A stretch of 64,000 nt of DNA, taken from NCBI GenBank assembly GCA_031119475.1, contig JAVHXV010000003.1:62001-126000 (forward strand), in the 5' to 3' direction. Under the pieces are notes generated by a model. It was not told the origin of the DNA, did not search any database, and saw only the letters and a list, made by a program, of their open reading frames with translations. This document shows positions 1 to 6,713 of this stretch, piece after piece; the first letter of the stretch is position 1, and the number at the start of each line of letters is the position of its first letter. Both the position numbers and the translations under genes were made by a program. The stretch is from Pedobacter sp. (lineage in GTDB: Bacteria; Bacteroidota; Bacteroidia; Sphingobacteriales; Sphingobacteriaceae).

Positions 1-1287
1 TGCATCGGTAAATGCTTTGGTATTGATGGCATCGTAGGCCGGATTGCTATCCATAAAGAATACCGCACCAACTTCGCCCCTGTTCATTTCATTGATCAGT
101 TCGGCAAATTCTGCATCGTTACCTTCGAAACGCTTGCAGGCATTGTCTAAATCGATGGTGGTACCATAGCTACCGATGGCGGCATTGATGGCATTCACCA
201 AGATCTGTGTAGAAACATCATTGGAACCGCAAACCACAAGCGCTTTTCCCGCATTTTGGATCAGTTCTTTTGCAACCAGTTTGATTGCCTTGTCGGCAGT
301 TACATTGTTTGGCAATGCACCACCAGGAAGATTTTTACCAGTAATGGCATTGTAAAGGGCAATCAGTGCCGGACCTTCTTCAGATAATTTGATCGGCACG
401 CGCGTATCTGCATTCGTACCGGTTAAGCTCATGCCTGTTTCAAACTGGAAATGGCGCGACATCTTTTTACCTTCCAGAGATTTGTAATCCCGGTTTGAGG
501 CATATTGTGCAGTATATTCTTCACAATTGATCCAGGTGCCCAAGAAATCAGCTGCAAAGCTGACGATCAGGTCTGCCTTATCGAAATTGTATTTGGGCAA
601 TACGGCTTTGCCAAAGCTATTTTCGTTGGCCTTGATGATACCGGTATAGGAAACCGCATCATACTGTACCAATTTAGTGGTCGGATATTTGGCAGCGAAA
701 TCAGCGATGACCGATTTTGCAGATGGGCTGTTCAGGGTAGAAGCCACAATGCGGATCTTCTTTCCCGAAGCCTGTACCTTATTCAACTCTCCTTTTACAA
801 AAGCATCAAGCGTACTCCAAGTGGTTTCTGCTTTCGCTTTTAATGGGTTTTTTAGTTTGGAAACATCGTACAGATCCAGTACAGAAGCCTGTGCCTGTGC
901 ATCGGTACCACGGTTAAAGGCACCTGCTTTTGGATTTGGCTCGATCTTGATCGGACGACCAACTACCGTTTTAACCAATACCGAGTTCCCTTTAAAGGTA
1001 GATACATAGTAGTTTGGAATTCCCGGCACTACTTCTTCTGGCCTGACCAGGTAGGGAATTGATTTGTGTACAGGTGCTTTCTGACAAGCAGCCAAGGTTA
1101 CAGCGCCCAATCCAAAGCCCAGGGCCTTTAAAAAGTCGCGGCGTGGTGTAACTGTACTTAATCCTGCTTCACTTAAAACATCTTCAATTGGAAGCGACTC
1201 TGCGAATTCGTTTTTGTTGTTTTCAACAAATTCTGGAGTTTTATTCAACTCCTCTAAGCCTTTCCAGTATTTTTTATTGCTTTCCAT
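1..1287 (-). CDS. actB: Alternative complex III molybdopterin-oxidoreductase-like subunit ActB (partial, N-terminal 429 residues)
   Basis: The reading frame opens at ATG 1285-1287 and runs off the left edge, so only the N-terminal part is present. It begins with a Bacteroidota-type leader (MESNKKYWKGLEEL) and has a Tat-like twin-arginine segment, TPRRDFLKALGFG, with the arginines at residues 49-50, followed by a hydrophobic stretch ending in AAC. This is the TAT-variant molybdopterin oxidoreductase family, the large iron-sulfur periplasmic subunit of alternative complex III (quinol:cytochrome c oxidoreductase). It lies 46 bp downstream of the multiheme ActA gene on the same strand, the usual actAB order. 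The Fe-S cluster region expected further on is outside the window. Family assignment is confident; the symbol relies on the ActA neighbour. Confidence 0.9.
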   Translation of the reverse strand, partial: MESNKKYWKGLEELNKTPEFVENNKNEFAESLPIEDVLSEAGLSTVTPRRDFLKALGFGLGAVTLAACQKAPVHKSIPYLVRPEEVVPGIPNYYVSTFKGNSVLVKTVVGRPIKIEPNPKAGAFNRGTDAQAQASVLDLYDVSKLKNPLKAKAETTWSTLDAFVKGELNKVQASGKKIRIVASTLNSPSAKSVIADFAAKYPTTKLVQYDAVSYTGIIKANENSFGKAVLPKYNFDKADLIVSFAADFLGTWINCEEYTAQYASNRDYKSLEGKKMSRHFQFETGMSLTGTNADTRVPIKLSEEGPALIALYNAITGKNLPGGALPNNVTADKAIKLVAKELIQNAGKALVVCGSNDVSTQILVNAINAAIGSYGTTIDLDNACKRFEGNDAEFAELINEMNRGEVGAVFFMDSNPAYDAINTKAFTDA

Positions 1288-1333
1288 TTAAGCTATATTA
1301 CTGTTTATCGAACGTTCTTGTTAAACTCTTTTA

Positions 1334-2623
1334 TTAATAGTGGCATTTACCGCACTCAAGGCCACCCAACATGGCAGGTGTAATTTTTTCGCCTTTTTTG
1401 ATCTTCTCATGCGCCTTGATGATGTTTGCATAGAAAGCATCGTTTTTCTTACCAGAGATATCGGCATCCCTGTGGCAGTTGATACACCATTTCATGGTCA
1501 GTGGAGAATACTGATAGATTTCTTCCATCGTGTTAACCGGACCATGGCAAGCAAAACAAACTGGGTCTTCTGCTTTGATCCCTTTTTCTTTTCTGATGGC
1601 CTGCTCGCCAACTACGACGTGCTGAGAGTGGTTGAAGTAAGCAAAATCTGGCAAGTTGTGTACACGTACCCACTCGATCGGCTTTTCTTTTGTCTTATCG
1701 TAGGTCTGCTTTTCTGCATCGTAGCCCAATGCGTTGTAGATTTTCTGAATTTCAGGAGAAATCTGTCCATCTTCTTTTCTGGCCTGTACGCTTTTGTGGC
1801 AGTTCATACATACGTTAAGCGAAGGGATGGTAGAGTTTTTAGACTTGAAGGCACCAACATGGCAATATTGGCAATCGATCTGGTTGATCCCCGCATGCAG
1901 CTCATGTGAGAATTTGATCGGCTGTGTTGGCTGATAGCCCGTGTGGACACCAGTTTCCCACATGCCCATCCATCCGAATGAACCCAATACGATGATGAGG
2001 CACAAGACGAAGAATGCCACAAATTTTTTGTTCTTGAACAACCTGCGCACACCAACAGTCAAAGGCACATCTTCATCTTCCACTACCGTGATGCCCTGTT
2101 TCTCCATGATCAGGCGCTCCAGCACCTTCACCGCACGGCCCAATAGCACCAATACGATAATGGCCACCACAATAATGGCAATTACCCCGGCAAGGGAAAG
2201 ACTGGAAACCCCTTCTTCTTTTGTCTCAGTTGTCTCTTTTTTCGTGTCTTTAGGCTCTCCCACTTTCGCGTACTCGATGATGCTCTTGATCTGCGCATCG
2301 GTAAGCGTAGGGAAAGTCTTCATTTCCGAAGGAGAGAATTTCGAAGCCTCGATTGCCTGTTTGTTGCCAGAAGCGATCAATGCAATGTTGTTTTTGATCC
2401 ACGGAATCAGGAATGCCTCGTCAAGCTCCTTCATTTTCGGCGTCAGCGCCGGACCAGTTGCATCGTGGTCCAACGCATGGCAGGCAGCACATTTATCCTT
2501 GAATAAAGTCCTACCCTCTGCCAGATCTTGCGCTTGAGCACCCGTGAATATTAAAAAAGATAGGGACGCAAAAACGAATGCCGACTTCCAAACTCTTTTA
2601 AAAATTAATGAGATATTCCTCAT
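1334..2623 (-). CDS. actA: Alternative complex III multiheme cytochrome ActA with fused N-terminal monoheme cytochrome c
   Basis: The 429-residue protein has a signal peptide (about 1-31) and six CxxCH heme c motifs: CAACH 45-49, CQYCH 251-255, CMNCH 272-276, CFACH 356-360, CINCH 380-384 and CGKCH 424-428. The last lies one residue from the C-terminus. Two hydrophobic segments, about 143-162 and 200-219, separate the first heme domain from the rest. The C-terminal five-heme part matches ActA, the periplasmic pentaheme subunit that passes electrons from quinol oxidation to a terminal acceptor. The N-terminal part is a monoheme cytochrome c domain resembling the separate small cytochrome subunits of the complex. 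It is the first visible gene of the act operon, followed by actB. Confidence 0.93.
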   Translation of the reverse strand: MRNISLIFKRVWKSAFVFASLSFLIFTGAQAQDLAEGRTLFKDKCAACHALDHDATGPALTPKMKELDEAFLIPWIKNNIALIASGNKQAIEASKFSPSEMKTFPTLTDAQIKSIIEYAKVGEPKDTKKETTETKEEGVSSLSLAGVIAIIVVAIIVLVLLGRAVKVLERLIMEKQGITVVEDEDVPLTVGVRRLFKNKKFVAFFVLCLIIVLGSFGWMGMWETGVHTGYQPTQPIKFSHELHAGINQIDCQYCHVGAFKSKNSTIPSLNVCMNCHKSVQARKEDGQISPEIQKIYNALGYDAEKQTYDKTKEKPIEWVRVHNLPDFAYFNHSQHVVVGEQAIRKEKGIKAEDPVCFACHGPVNTMEEIYQYSPLTMKWCINCHRDADISGKKNDAFYANIIKAHEKIKKGEKITPAMLGGLECGKCHY

Positions 2624-2705
2624 AGTGAGTATTTTATGCTATTTTTTGAAATAAATTTTAAATCTAGACGCTGAACGGGCCTAAGCCACCTCAGCAAGAT
2701 TTGCA

Positions 2706-2732
2706 CAAAAGTAAAATTTATTAAGTTACCAA
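2706..2732 (-). promoter_or_regulatory. Candidate promoter of the act operon
   Basis: On the minus strand TACTTTTG (2713 to 2706) matches the Bacteroidota -7 consensus TAnnTTTG. A TTG (2732 to 2730) lies 16 bp upstream, slightly short of the usual 17-23. This would leave a leader of roughly 75 nt before actA. Confidence 0.4.
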
Positions 2733-2920
2733 TGACATATTAATGACACTGAAATACAATTTATAATCATTCTAAATTATCGGATTTTATGCGTAGACAT
2801 TCTCAAAACAAACAATTTTTCGAATCTCAATTGATTCCGACATCCTGATCTTGGAGAAAAAATTTGGATATTATTTTGGCAAAGATTATCGGTCTCGATG
2901 CACTTGATTTTTTTAGTTAG

Positions 2921-3053
2921 AGTCCAAAAGTCGAGGAGTCCAGATGGCAAAACAGATGGCAAAAAAAAGAGTCCATTGCATGTTAACAATGGACTCTCTA
3001 TCTGGTCTAATGGACTCTTGGACTAAACCTCGGTCTCCCCGACTTCCGGACTC
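2921..3053. repeat. Inverted array of AGTCC / GGACT words between the DHS-like gene and actA
   Basis: The 430-bp spacer 2624-3053 holds no convincing gene. Its part next to the DHS-like stop codon is filled with short repeats. The left half contains AGTCC and AGTCG words (AGAGTCC, AAAAGTC, GGAGTCC). The right half contains their complements in roughly 8-bp steps (GGACTCTT, GGACTAAA, CCCCGAC, CCGGACTC). The central hairpin is listed separately as a terminator. This is one of several bipartite inverted short-unit arrays in the window. Confidence 0.55.
2961..2997 (-). terminator. Rho-independent terminator of the DHS-like gene
   Basis: Read on the minus strand, an 11-bp stem (AGAGTCCATTG pairing with CAATGGACTCT) around an 8-nt loop is followed directly by a run of eight T. 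It lies about 55 bp after the stop codon of the gene at 3054-4031. Confidence 0.75.
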
Positions 3054-4031
3054 TTACTGTTTCAATATCCAGGCGAAAATAAGTGGCGCCACGATGGTCG
3101 CATCAGATTCGACAATAAATTTAGGCGTATGGATATCGAGCTTGCCCCAAGTGATCTTTTCGTTGGGAACGGCACCCGAATAAGAACCGTAAGATGTGGT
3201 AGAGTCTGAAATCTGACAGAAATAGCTCCAGAAAGGAATATTTTCCATTTCCATATCTTGGTAAAGCATTGGCACGACGCAGATCGGGAAATCGCCCGCA
3301 ATACCACCGCCGATCTGGAAAAATCCGATTCCTTTTCCAGAAGAATTGGCGATATACCAATCGGCCAGCCAGCCCATGTATTCGATCCCGCTCTTCATGG
3401 TGCTTGCCTTAAGCTCATTTTTCATCACGTACGATGCAAAAATATTTCCCATGGTCGAATCTTCCCAACCTGGCACAACAATAGGCAGGTTTTTTTCGGC
3501 AGCGGCCAGCATCCATGAATTTTTTGGATCGATTTCATAATATTGCTTCAAGTCGCCGCTCAAGAGCATCTTGTACATAAATTCATGCGGAAAATAGCGT
3601 TCTCCAGCATCGTCTGCATCTTTCCAGATCTTGTGGATATGCTTCTGCAACCTGCGGAATGCTTCTTCTTCCGGAATGCAGGTATCGGTTACGCGGTTAT
3701 AATGGTTTTCTAGCAAGTCCCATTCGTCTTGCGGACTAAGATCGCGGTAGTTGGGCACGCGCTTGTAATGCGAATGCGCCACAAGGTTCATGATATCTTC
3801 TTCCAAGTTGGCTCCGGTACATGAAATGATCGCCACTTTGTCTTGTCTGATCATCTCGGCCAAAGAAATCCCCAATTCTGCGGTACTCATCGCGCCAGCA
3901 AGGGTAATCATCATCTTTCCACCTTCTGCCAAATGGGTTTCGTAGCCTTTGGCAGCATCCATCATCGCCGCCGCATTGAAATGGAGGTAATTGGTCTCCA
4001 TGAATTTCGATATCGGTCCTCTTGTACTCAT
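3054..4031 (-). CDS. Deoxyhypusine-synthase-like family protein
   Basis: This protein of about 325 residues resembles the bacterial deoxyhypusine synthase-like family throughout, for example in LAGAMSTAELGISLAEMIR near the N-terminus and WGKLDIHTPKFIVESDATI near the C-terminus. True deoxyhypusine synthase transfers the aminobutyl group of spermidine to a lysine of eIF5A, using a catalytic lysine just after a GGG motif. Here the corresponding stretch reads GGGIAGDFPI, with no lysine, so the canonical chemistry is doubtful. Bacteria also lack eIF5A, and some homologues have been linked to polyamine metabolism. An ATG nine codons upstream (4058) is possible, but MSTRGPISKF is the better family-like start. 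A TAnnTTTG box (TATTTTTG, 4063 to 4056) lies just upstream. The gene appears monocistronic, with its own terminator. Confidence 0.85.
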   Translation of the reverse strand: MSTRGPISKFMETNYLHFNAAAMMDAAKGYETHLAEGGKMMITLAGAMSTAELGISLAEMIRQDKVAIISCTGANLEEDIMNLVAHSHYKRVPNYRDLSPQDEWDLLENHYNRVTDTCIPEEEAFRRLQKHIHKIWKDADDAGERYFPHEFMYKMLLSGDLKQYYEIDPKNSWMLAAAEKNLPIVVPGWEDSTMGNIFASYVMKNELKASTMKSGIEYMGWLADWYIANSSGKGIGFFQIGGGIAGDFPICVVPMLYQDMEMENIPFWSYFCQISDSTTSYGSYSGAVPNEKITWGKLDIHTPKFIVESDATIVAPLIFAWILKQ

Positions 4032-4201
4032 TGTATCTGATTTTATTTTCAGCCGCAAAAATACGATTATTTGGTCAAATCTGGAATGCCATCGGCCGAG
4101 TTAACAATTAAAAGGCTTCCTCTTCTAATCAGGCAACTATTAATCATGATTTCGTTTTCATTATCCCTAGTTAGGGAATGGTTTGGAATTGATGGCAGAT
4201 G

Positions 4202-4256
4202 AGTCCAGTATAAGTCCAGGTTAAGTCCAGTATAAGTCCAGTGTAAGTCCAGGTTT
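4202..4256. repeat. Five tandem 11-bp direct repeats, AGTCCAGnnnn
   Basis: The units are AGTCCAGTATA, AGTCCAGGTTA, AGTCCAGTATA, AGTCCAGTGTA and AGTCCAGGTTT, with no gaps. The period is about one helical turn, so every AGTCCAG faces the same side of the DNA. The array lies in the 474-bp divergent spacer between the DHS-like gene and the barrel gene. Apart from this array, the two palindromes and the promoter listed separately, I see nothing in that spacer. Confidence 0.7.
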
Positions 4257-4366
4257 TAACTTGAGATATCTAAAGTTATATTGGCTTCATTATGGAATAA
4301 AATTGGACTTAAAGGCTACCTGACACGAGCGTGATACGGAACTGGTATAACACACATCTTGTCGTA

Positions 4367-4381
4367 GACTTTGACAAAGTC
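4367..4381. repeat. Short palindrome GACTTTG-A-CAAAGTC (RAYT-related repeat family)
   Basis: Seven-base arms flank one central base. It has the same core, ACTTTGACAA, as the long palindromes around the RAYT gene at 43.6-44.4 kb. A second identical copy lies 98 bp downstream. Confidence 0.65.
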
Positions 4382-4464
4382 CCCAAACCTACAACCTAGT
4401 TAGCTAAGCTAAAAACGTGGTTTATTTACCAATTGTAGAATAGATTACTTATCGGTATAGGATA

Positions 4465-4500
4465 GACTTTGACAAAGTCCATCATTTATCGCTAGTTTTG
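4465..4500 (+). promoter_or_regulatory. Promoter of the barrel gene, with its -33 box inside a palindromic repeat
   Basis: The palindrome GACTTTGACAAAGTC occupies 4465-4479. Its TTTG (4468-4471) is followed after 21 bp by TAGTTTTG (4493-4500), a match to the Bacteroidota -7 box TAnnTTTG. The start codon is only five bases further on, so the mRNA would be leaderless or nearly so. Confidence 0.55.
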
Positions 4501-4505
4501 CAGAA

Positions 4506-5636
4506 ATGAAAAAATTCCTATTGCTGTTCGTTCTATTAAGCTCCACATTGGTGGCCACCGCCCAAAAAAAACTGATCCAAAAGTTATTGTCCAACGAAAA
4601 GGATACGACCCGCAAGGCCAGTTTCATGCCCATCCCGGTTTTGGGCTATGCACAGGAAACCGGATTTGAATTTGGCCTCGGCGCCCTCTATTCCTTTTAT
4701 GTAGACCGAAAAGACACGACCAACAGAAGTTCGAATTTCTCCGGAACGGCCTCTTATTCAACAAAAAAGACCTACAATTTGACGTTGAAAGGTGATGCCT
4801 GGACCAAAGGCAACCGCTACCACTTTATTGGCGAAGTAAGGTTCAAGGAAATGCCCTTTAATTTTTATGGCATTGGGAATCAGACCAACAAAAATGATGA
4901 GGACAAACTGGTCCAGCGTCAGATGAAGCTACTTTTTGATGCCGAAAAATCACTGCTCAAACATGCCTATACAGGAATTTCTTTGGGATTTGAAAATTAC
5001 AACTTCCGAGATAAAATTAGTGGCGGTATCTTTACCAATACGACAAATTTATATGACCGCGACGGTGGCAGCGTCGTCTACATCGGCGTTTCCCAAAGTT
5101 ACGACACCAGAAATTCGAACAACTACCCCACCAAAGGTTTTTTTGGCCGGGTTACCTTTCAATATGTACCTGATCTGTATGGGGGCGACAGTTTTACCGG
5201 AAGCCAGATCAAGGTAAACTTGCGAAATTTTTGGTCCATTGCGCCCAAACTCGTCTTCGGTATCCAGGGCCTCTACCATACCGTACAAGGACAACAGACG
5301 CCTTTTTACCTGCTGCCACAATTGGGCAATGACGAGATCATGCGTGGCTATTATACGGGGCGCTACCGCGATGAGAACCTGTTGGCGGCACAGGCAGAAC
5401 TCCGCTACCGTTTCATGAACAGGTTTGGCCTCGTGGCCTTCGCCGGGGGCGGAAAAGTATTTGCCAATAGCAATTTTTCTTTACACGACCTGAAACCTAA
5501 TTATGGTGTCGGCGGACGATACTTCTTTGACACCGCCAAAGGCCTTAGCGTTCGTTTAGATTATGGCGTGGGCGAGAAAAAAGTCATGGAAAAGCGCCAA
5601 AGTGGATTTTACATCAGCTTAGCGGAAGCTTTTTAG
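4506..5636 (+). CDS. BamA/TamA (Omp85)-like outer membrane beta-barrel protein without POTRA domains
   Basis: The 376-residue protein has a signal peptide (MKKFLLLFVLLSSTLVATAQ) and then almost only barrel-like sequence. It has alternating hydrophobic and aromatic strands and ends in a C-terminal phenylalanine (SLAEAF), as outer membrane barrels do. The segment GNDEIMRGYYTGRYRDENL resembles the conserved RGY loop region of the Omp85 surface-antigen domain, and AELRYRF follows it. No POTRA repeats are present: the barrel starts near residue 40. It is therefore probably a stand-alone barrel of the surface-antigen family rather than an assembly factor. The substrate is unknown. It is a single gene with its own promoter. 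Confidence 0.8.
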   Translation: MKKFLLLFVLLSSTLVATAQKKLIQKLLSNEKDTTRKASFMPIPVLGYAQETGFEFGLGALYSFYVDRKDTTNRSSNFSGTASYSTKKTYNLTLKGDAWTKGNRYHFIGEVRFKEMPFNFYGIGNQTNKNDEDKLVQRQMKLLFDAEKSLLKHAYTGISLGFENYNFRDKISGGIFTNTTNLYDRDGGSVVYIGVSQSYDTRNSNNYPTKGFFGRVTFQYVPDLYGGDSFTGSQIKVNLRNFWSIAPKLVFGIQGLYHTVQGQQTPFYLLPQLGNDEIMRGYYTGRYRDENLLAAQAELRYRFMNRFGLVAFAGGGKVFANSNFSLHDLKPNYGVGGRYFFDTAKGLSVRLDYGVGEKKVMEKRQSGFYISLAEAF

Positions 5637-5651
5637 GGTACAGGTTAGACA

Positions 5652-5723
5652 GTTGGAAGGTTGGAACGTTGGAAAGTTTGAACGTTGCAACGTTACAACA
5701 TTTCAACGTTATAACATTTTAAC
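5652..5723. repeat. Octamer array: nine 8-bp units with a central palindromic unit
   Basis: Units read GTTGGAAG, GTTGGAAC, GTTGGAAA, GTTTGAAC, GTTGCAAC, GTTACAAC, ATTTCAAC, GTTATAAC and ATTTTAAC. The left units (GTTGGAAn) and right units (nTTnCAAC) are near reverse complements around the self-complementary GTTGCAAC, so the array could fold back on itself. It overlaps the stop codon of the DUF3667 gene and encodes its last residues. Confidence 0.7.
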
Positions 5724-6581
5724 ATGAATGAGCTGATAGAAAAGTGCCATTCTATAGGCATATAATGCCGCGGTAAACAGAATGGTCATGGCCAGGGTAC
5801 TTAAACCGGCCCTGACGATCGATGCCCGGTAAAACCGCTGCACTGCCATGAAATAATAGACCGCTGTGACCATCGTTGAAATTCCGGATACTACCAGATC
5901 GAATGTTGAACTGTGCCTGTTGTGCAGTACATACTGGTTGTAGGGCAAACTGATCACAACAGTTAAGACGAGGTAAAACAAGACCACAAAAGCAAAAAAA
6001 TGGGTGTGGAAGACCAGGTGCTCCGCAATTAACCTCCTGCGCTGCAACAGGCCCAATAAGGCCAACACGGGAATAAAAAGGGCCAGGAAGGTTTTAGAGC
6101 TTGTGTTCATCTGATGGTTAAAGATTTTCGCAAGGGCAATAAATTCCTGCTCGTTCTTTACTTTCTGCTCTACCAAAGCCCTTGAACCTAAACTCACGTA
6201 GGGATCGTAATTATAGAAGCTGGACAAATTTTGTGAAAATATATTTGAGTTTCCCGCCATTAGGAAAAACAGGATGTTGCAGACAAAAAACAGCGCAAAT
6301 GGGCGCATGTAGGGCACGCGTTTGCCGTTACAGAAATCAACCGACAATTGTCCGGGACGAGCGACCAGTACCTTTATCGATTTAAAAAATTTACTATCAA
6401 AATGGGTAAAGCCTTCGAAGGTTTCTTCTGCTAGGTGCTTCACCGTGAGGTCATGGGAATCAAACTTTTTTTCGCCACAGTGTCCACAATAGTTTTCGGC
6501 AATGGTTGCCCCACAAGAAAGGCATTCGCGGCTATGGGGAACAGGATGGATGGTTTTGTTTGCTGCTTGTTCGTGGGACAT
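5709..6581 (-). CDS. DUF3667 zinc-ribbon membrane protein
   Basis: The 290-residue protein has an N-terminal zinc ribbon, with cysteines at residues 20, 23, 32 and 35 (CLSC and CGHC), followed by the DUF3667 core HLAEETFEGFTHFDSKFFKS and PGQLSVDFCNGKRVPYMRP. Five or so hydrophobic helices follow. DUF3667 proteins are common in Bacteroidota and have no established function; the zinc ribbon suggests a cytoplasmic N-terminus. The last codons and the stop (TAA at 5711 to 5709) lie inside the octamer array, so the C-terminus may differ between strains. It converges on the barrel gene. Confidence 0.85.
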   Translation of the reverse strand: MSHEQAANKTIHPVPHSRECLSCGATIAENYCGHCGEKKFDSHDLTVKHLAEETFEGFTHFDSKFFKSIKVLVARPGQLSVDFCNGKRVPYMRPFALFFVCNILFFLMAGNSNIFSQNLSSFYNYDPYVSLGSRALVEQKVKNEQEFIALAKIFNHQMNTSSKTFLALFIPVLALLGLLQRRRLIAEHLVFHTHFFAFVVLFYLVLTVVISLPYNQYVLHNRHSSTFDLVVSGISTMVTAVYYFMAVQRFYRASIVRAGLSTLAMTILFTAALYAYRMALFYQLIHVKML

Positions 6582-6713
6582 GGGAAAGGGCGTTTAGCCG
6601 AATTTCGAAAAATATCCATCGGAATACAAATGTAAAATCACAATTGTAATATTTTGGGAGAAATTGGCTGATGAATTAAATTTTTCCCATTTTTAGGCTA
6701 CACCAATTAAATC

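Noticed and set aside
1340..1909. Plus-strand ORF opposite actA
   Set aside because: It is antisense to six well-placed heme motifs and has no recognisable content.
2777..2989. 70-residue minus-strand ORF in the actA spacer
   Set aside because: It has no family or promoter and runs into the terminator hairpin and repeat words.
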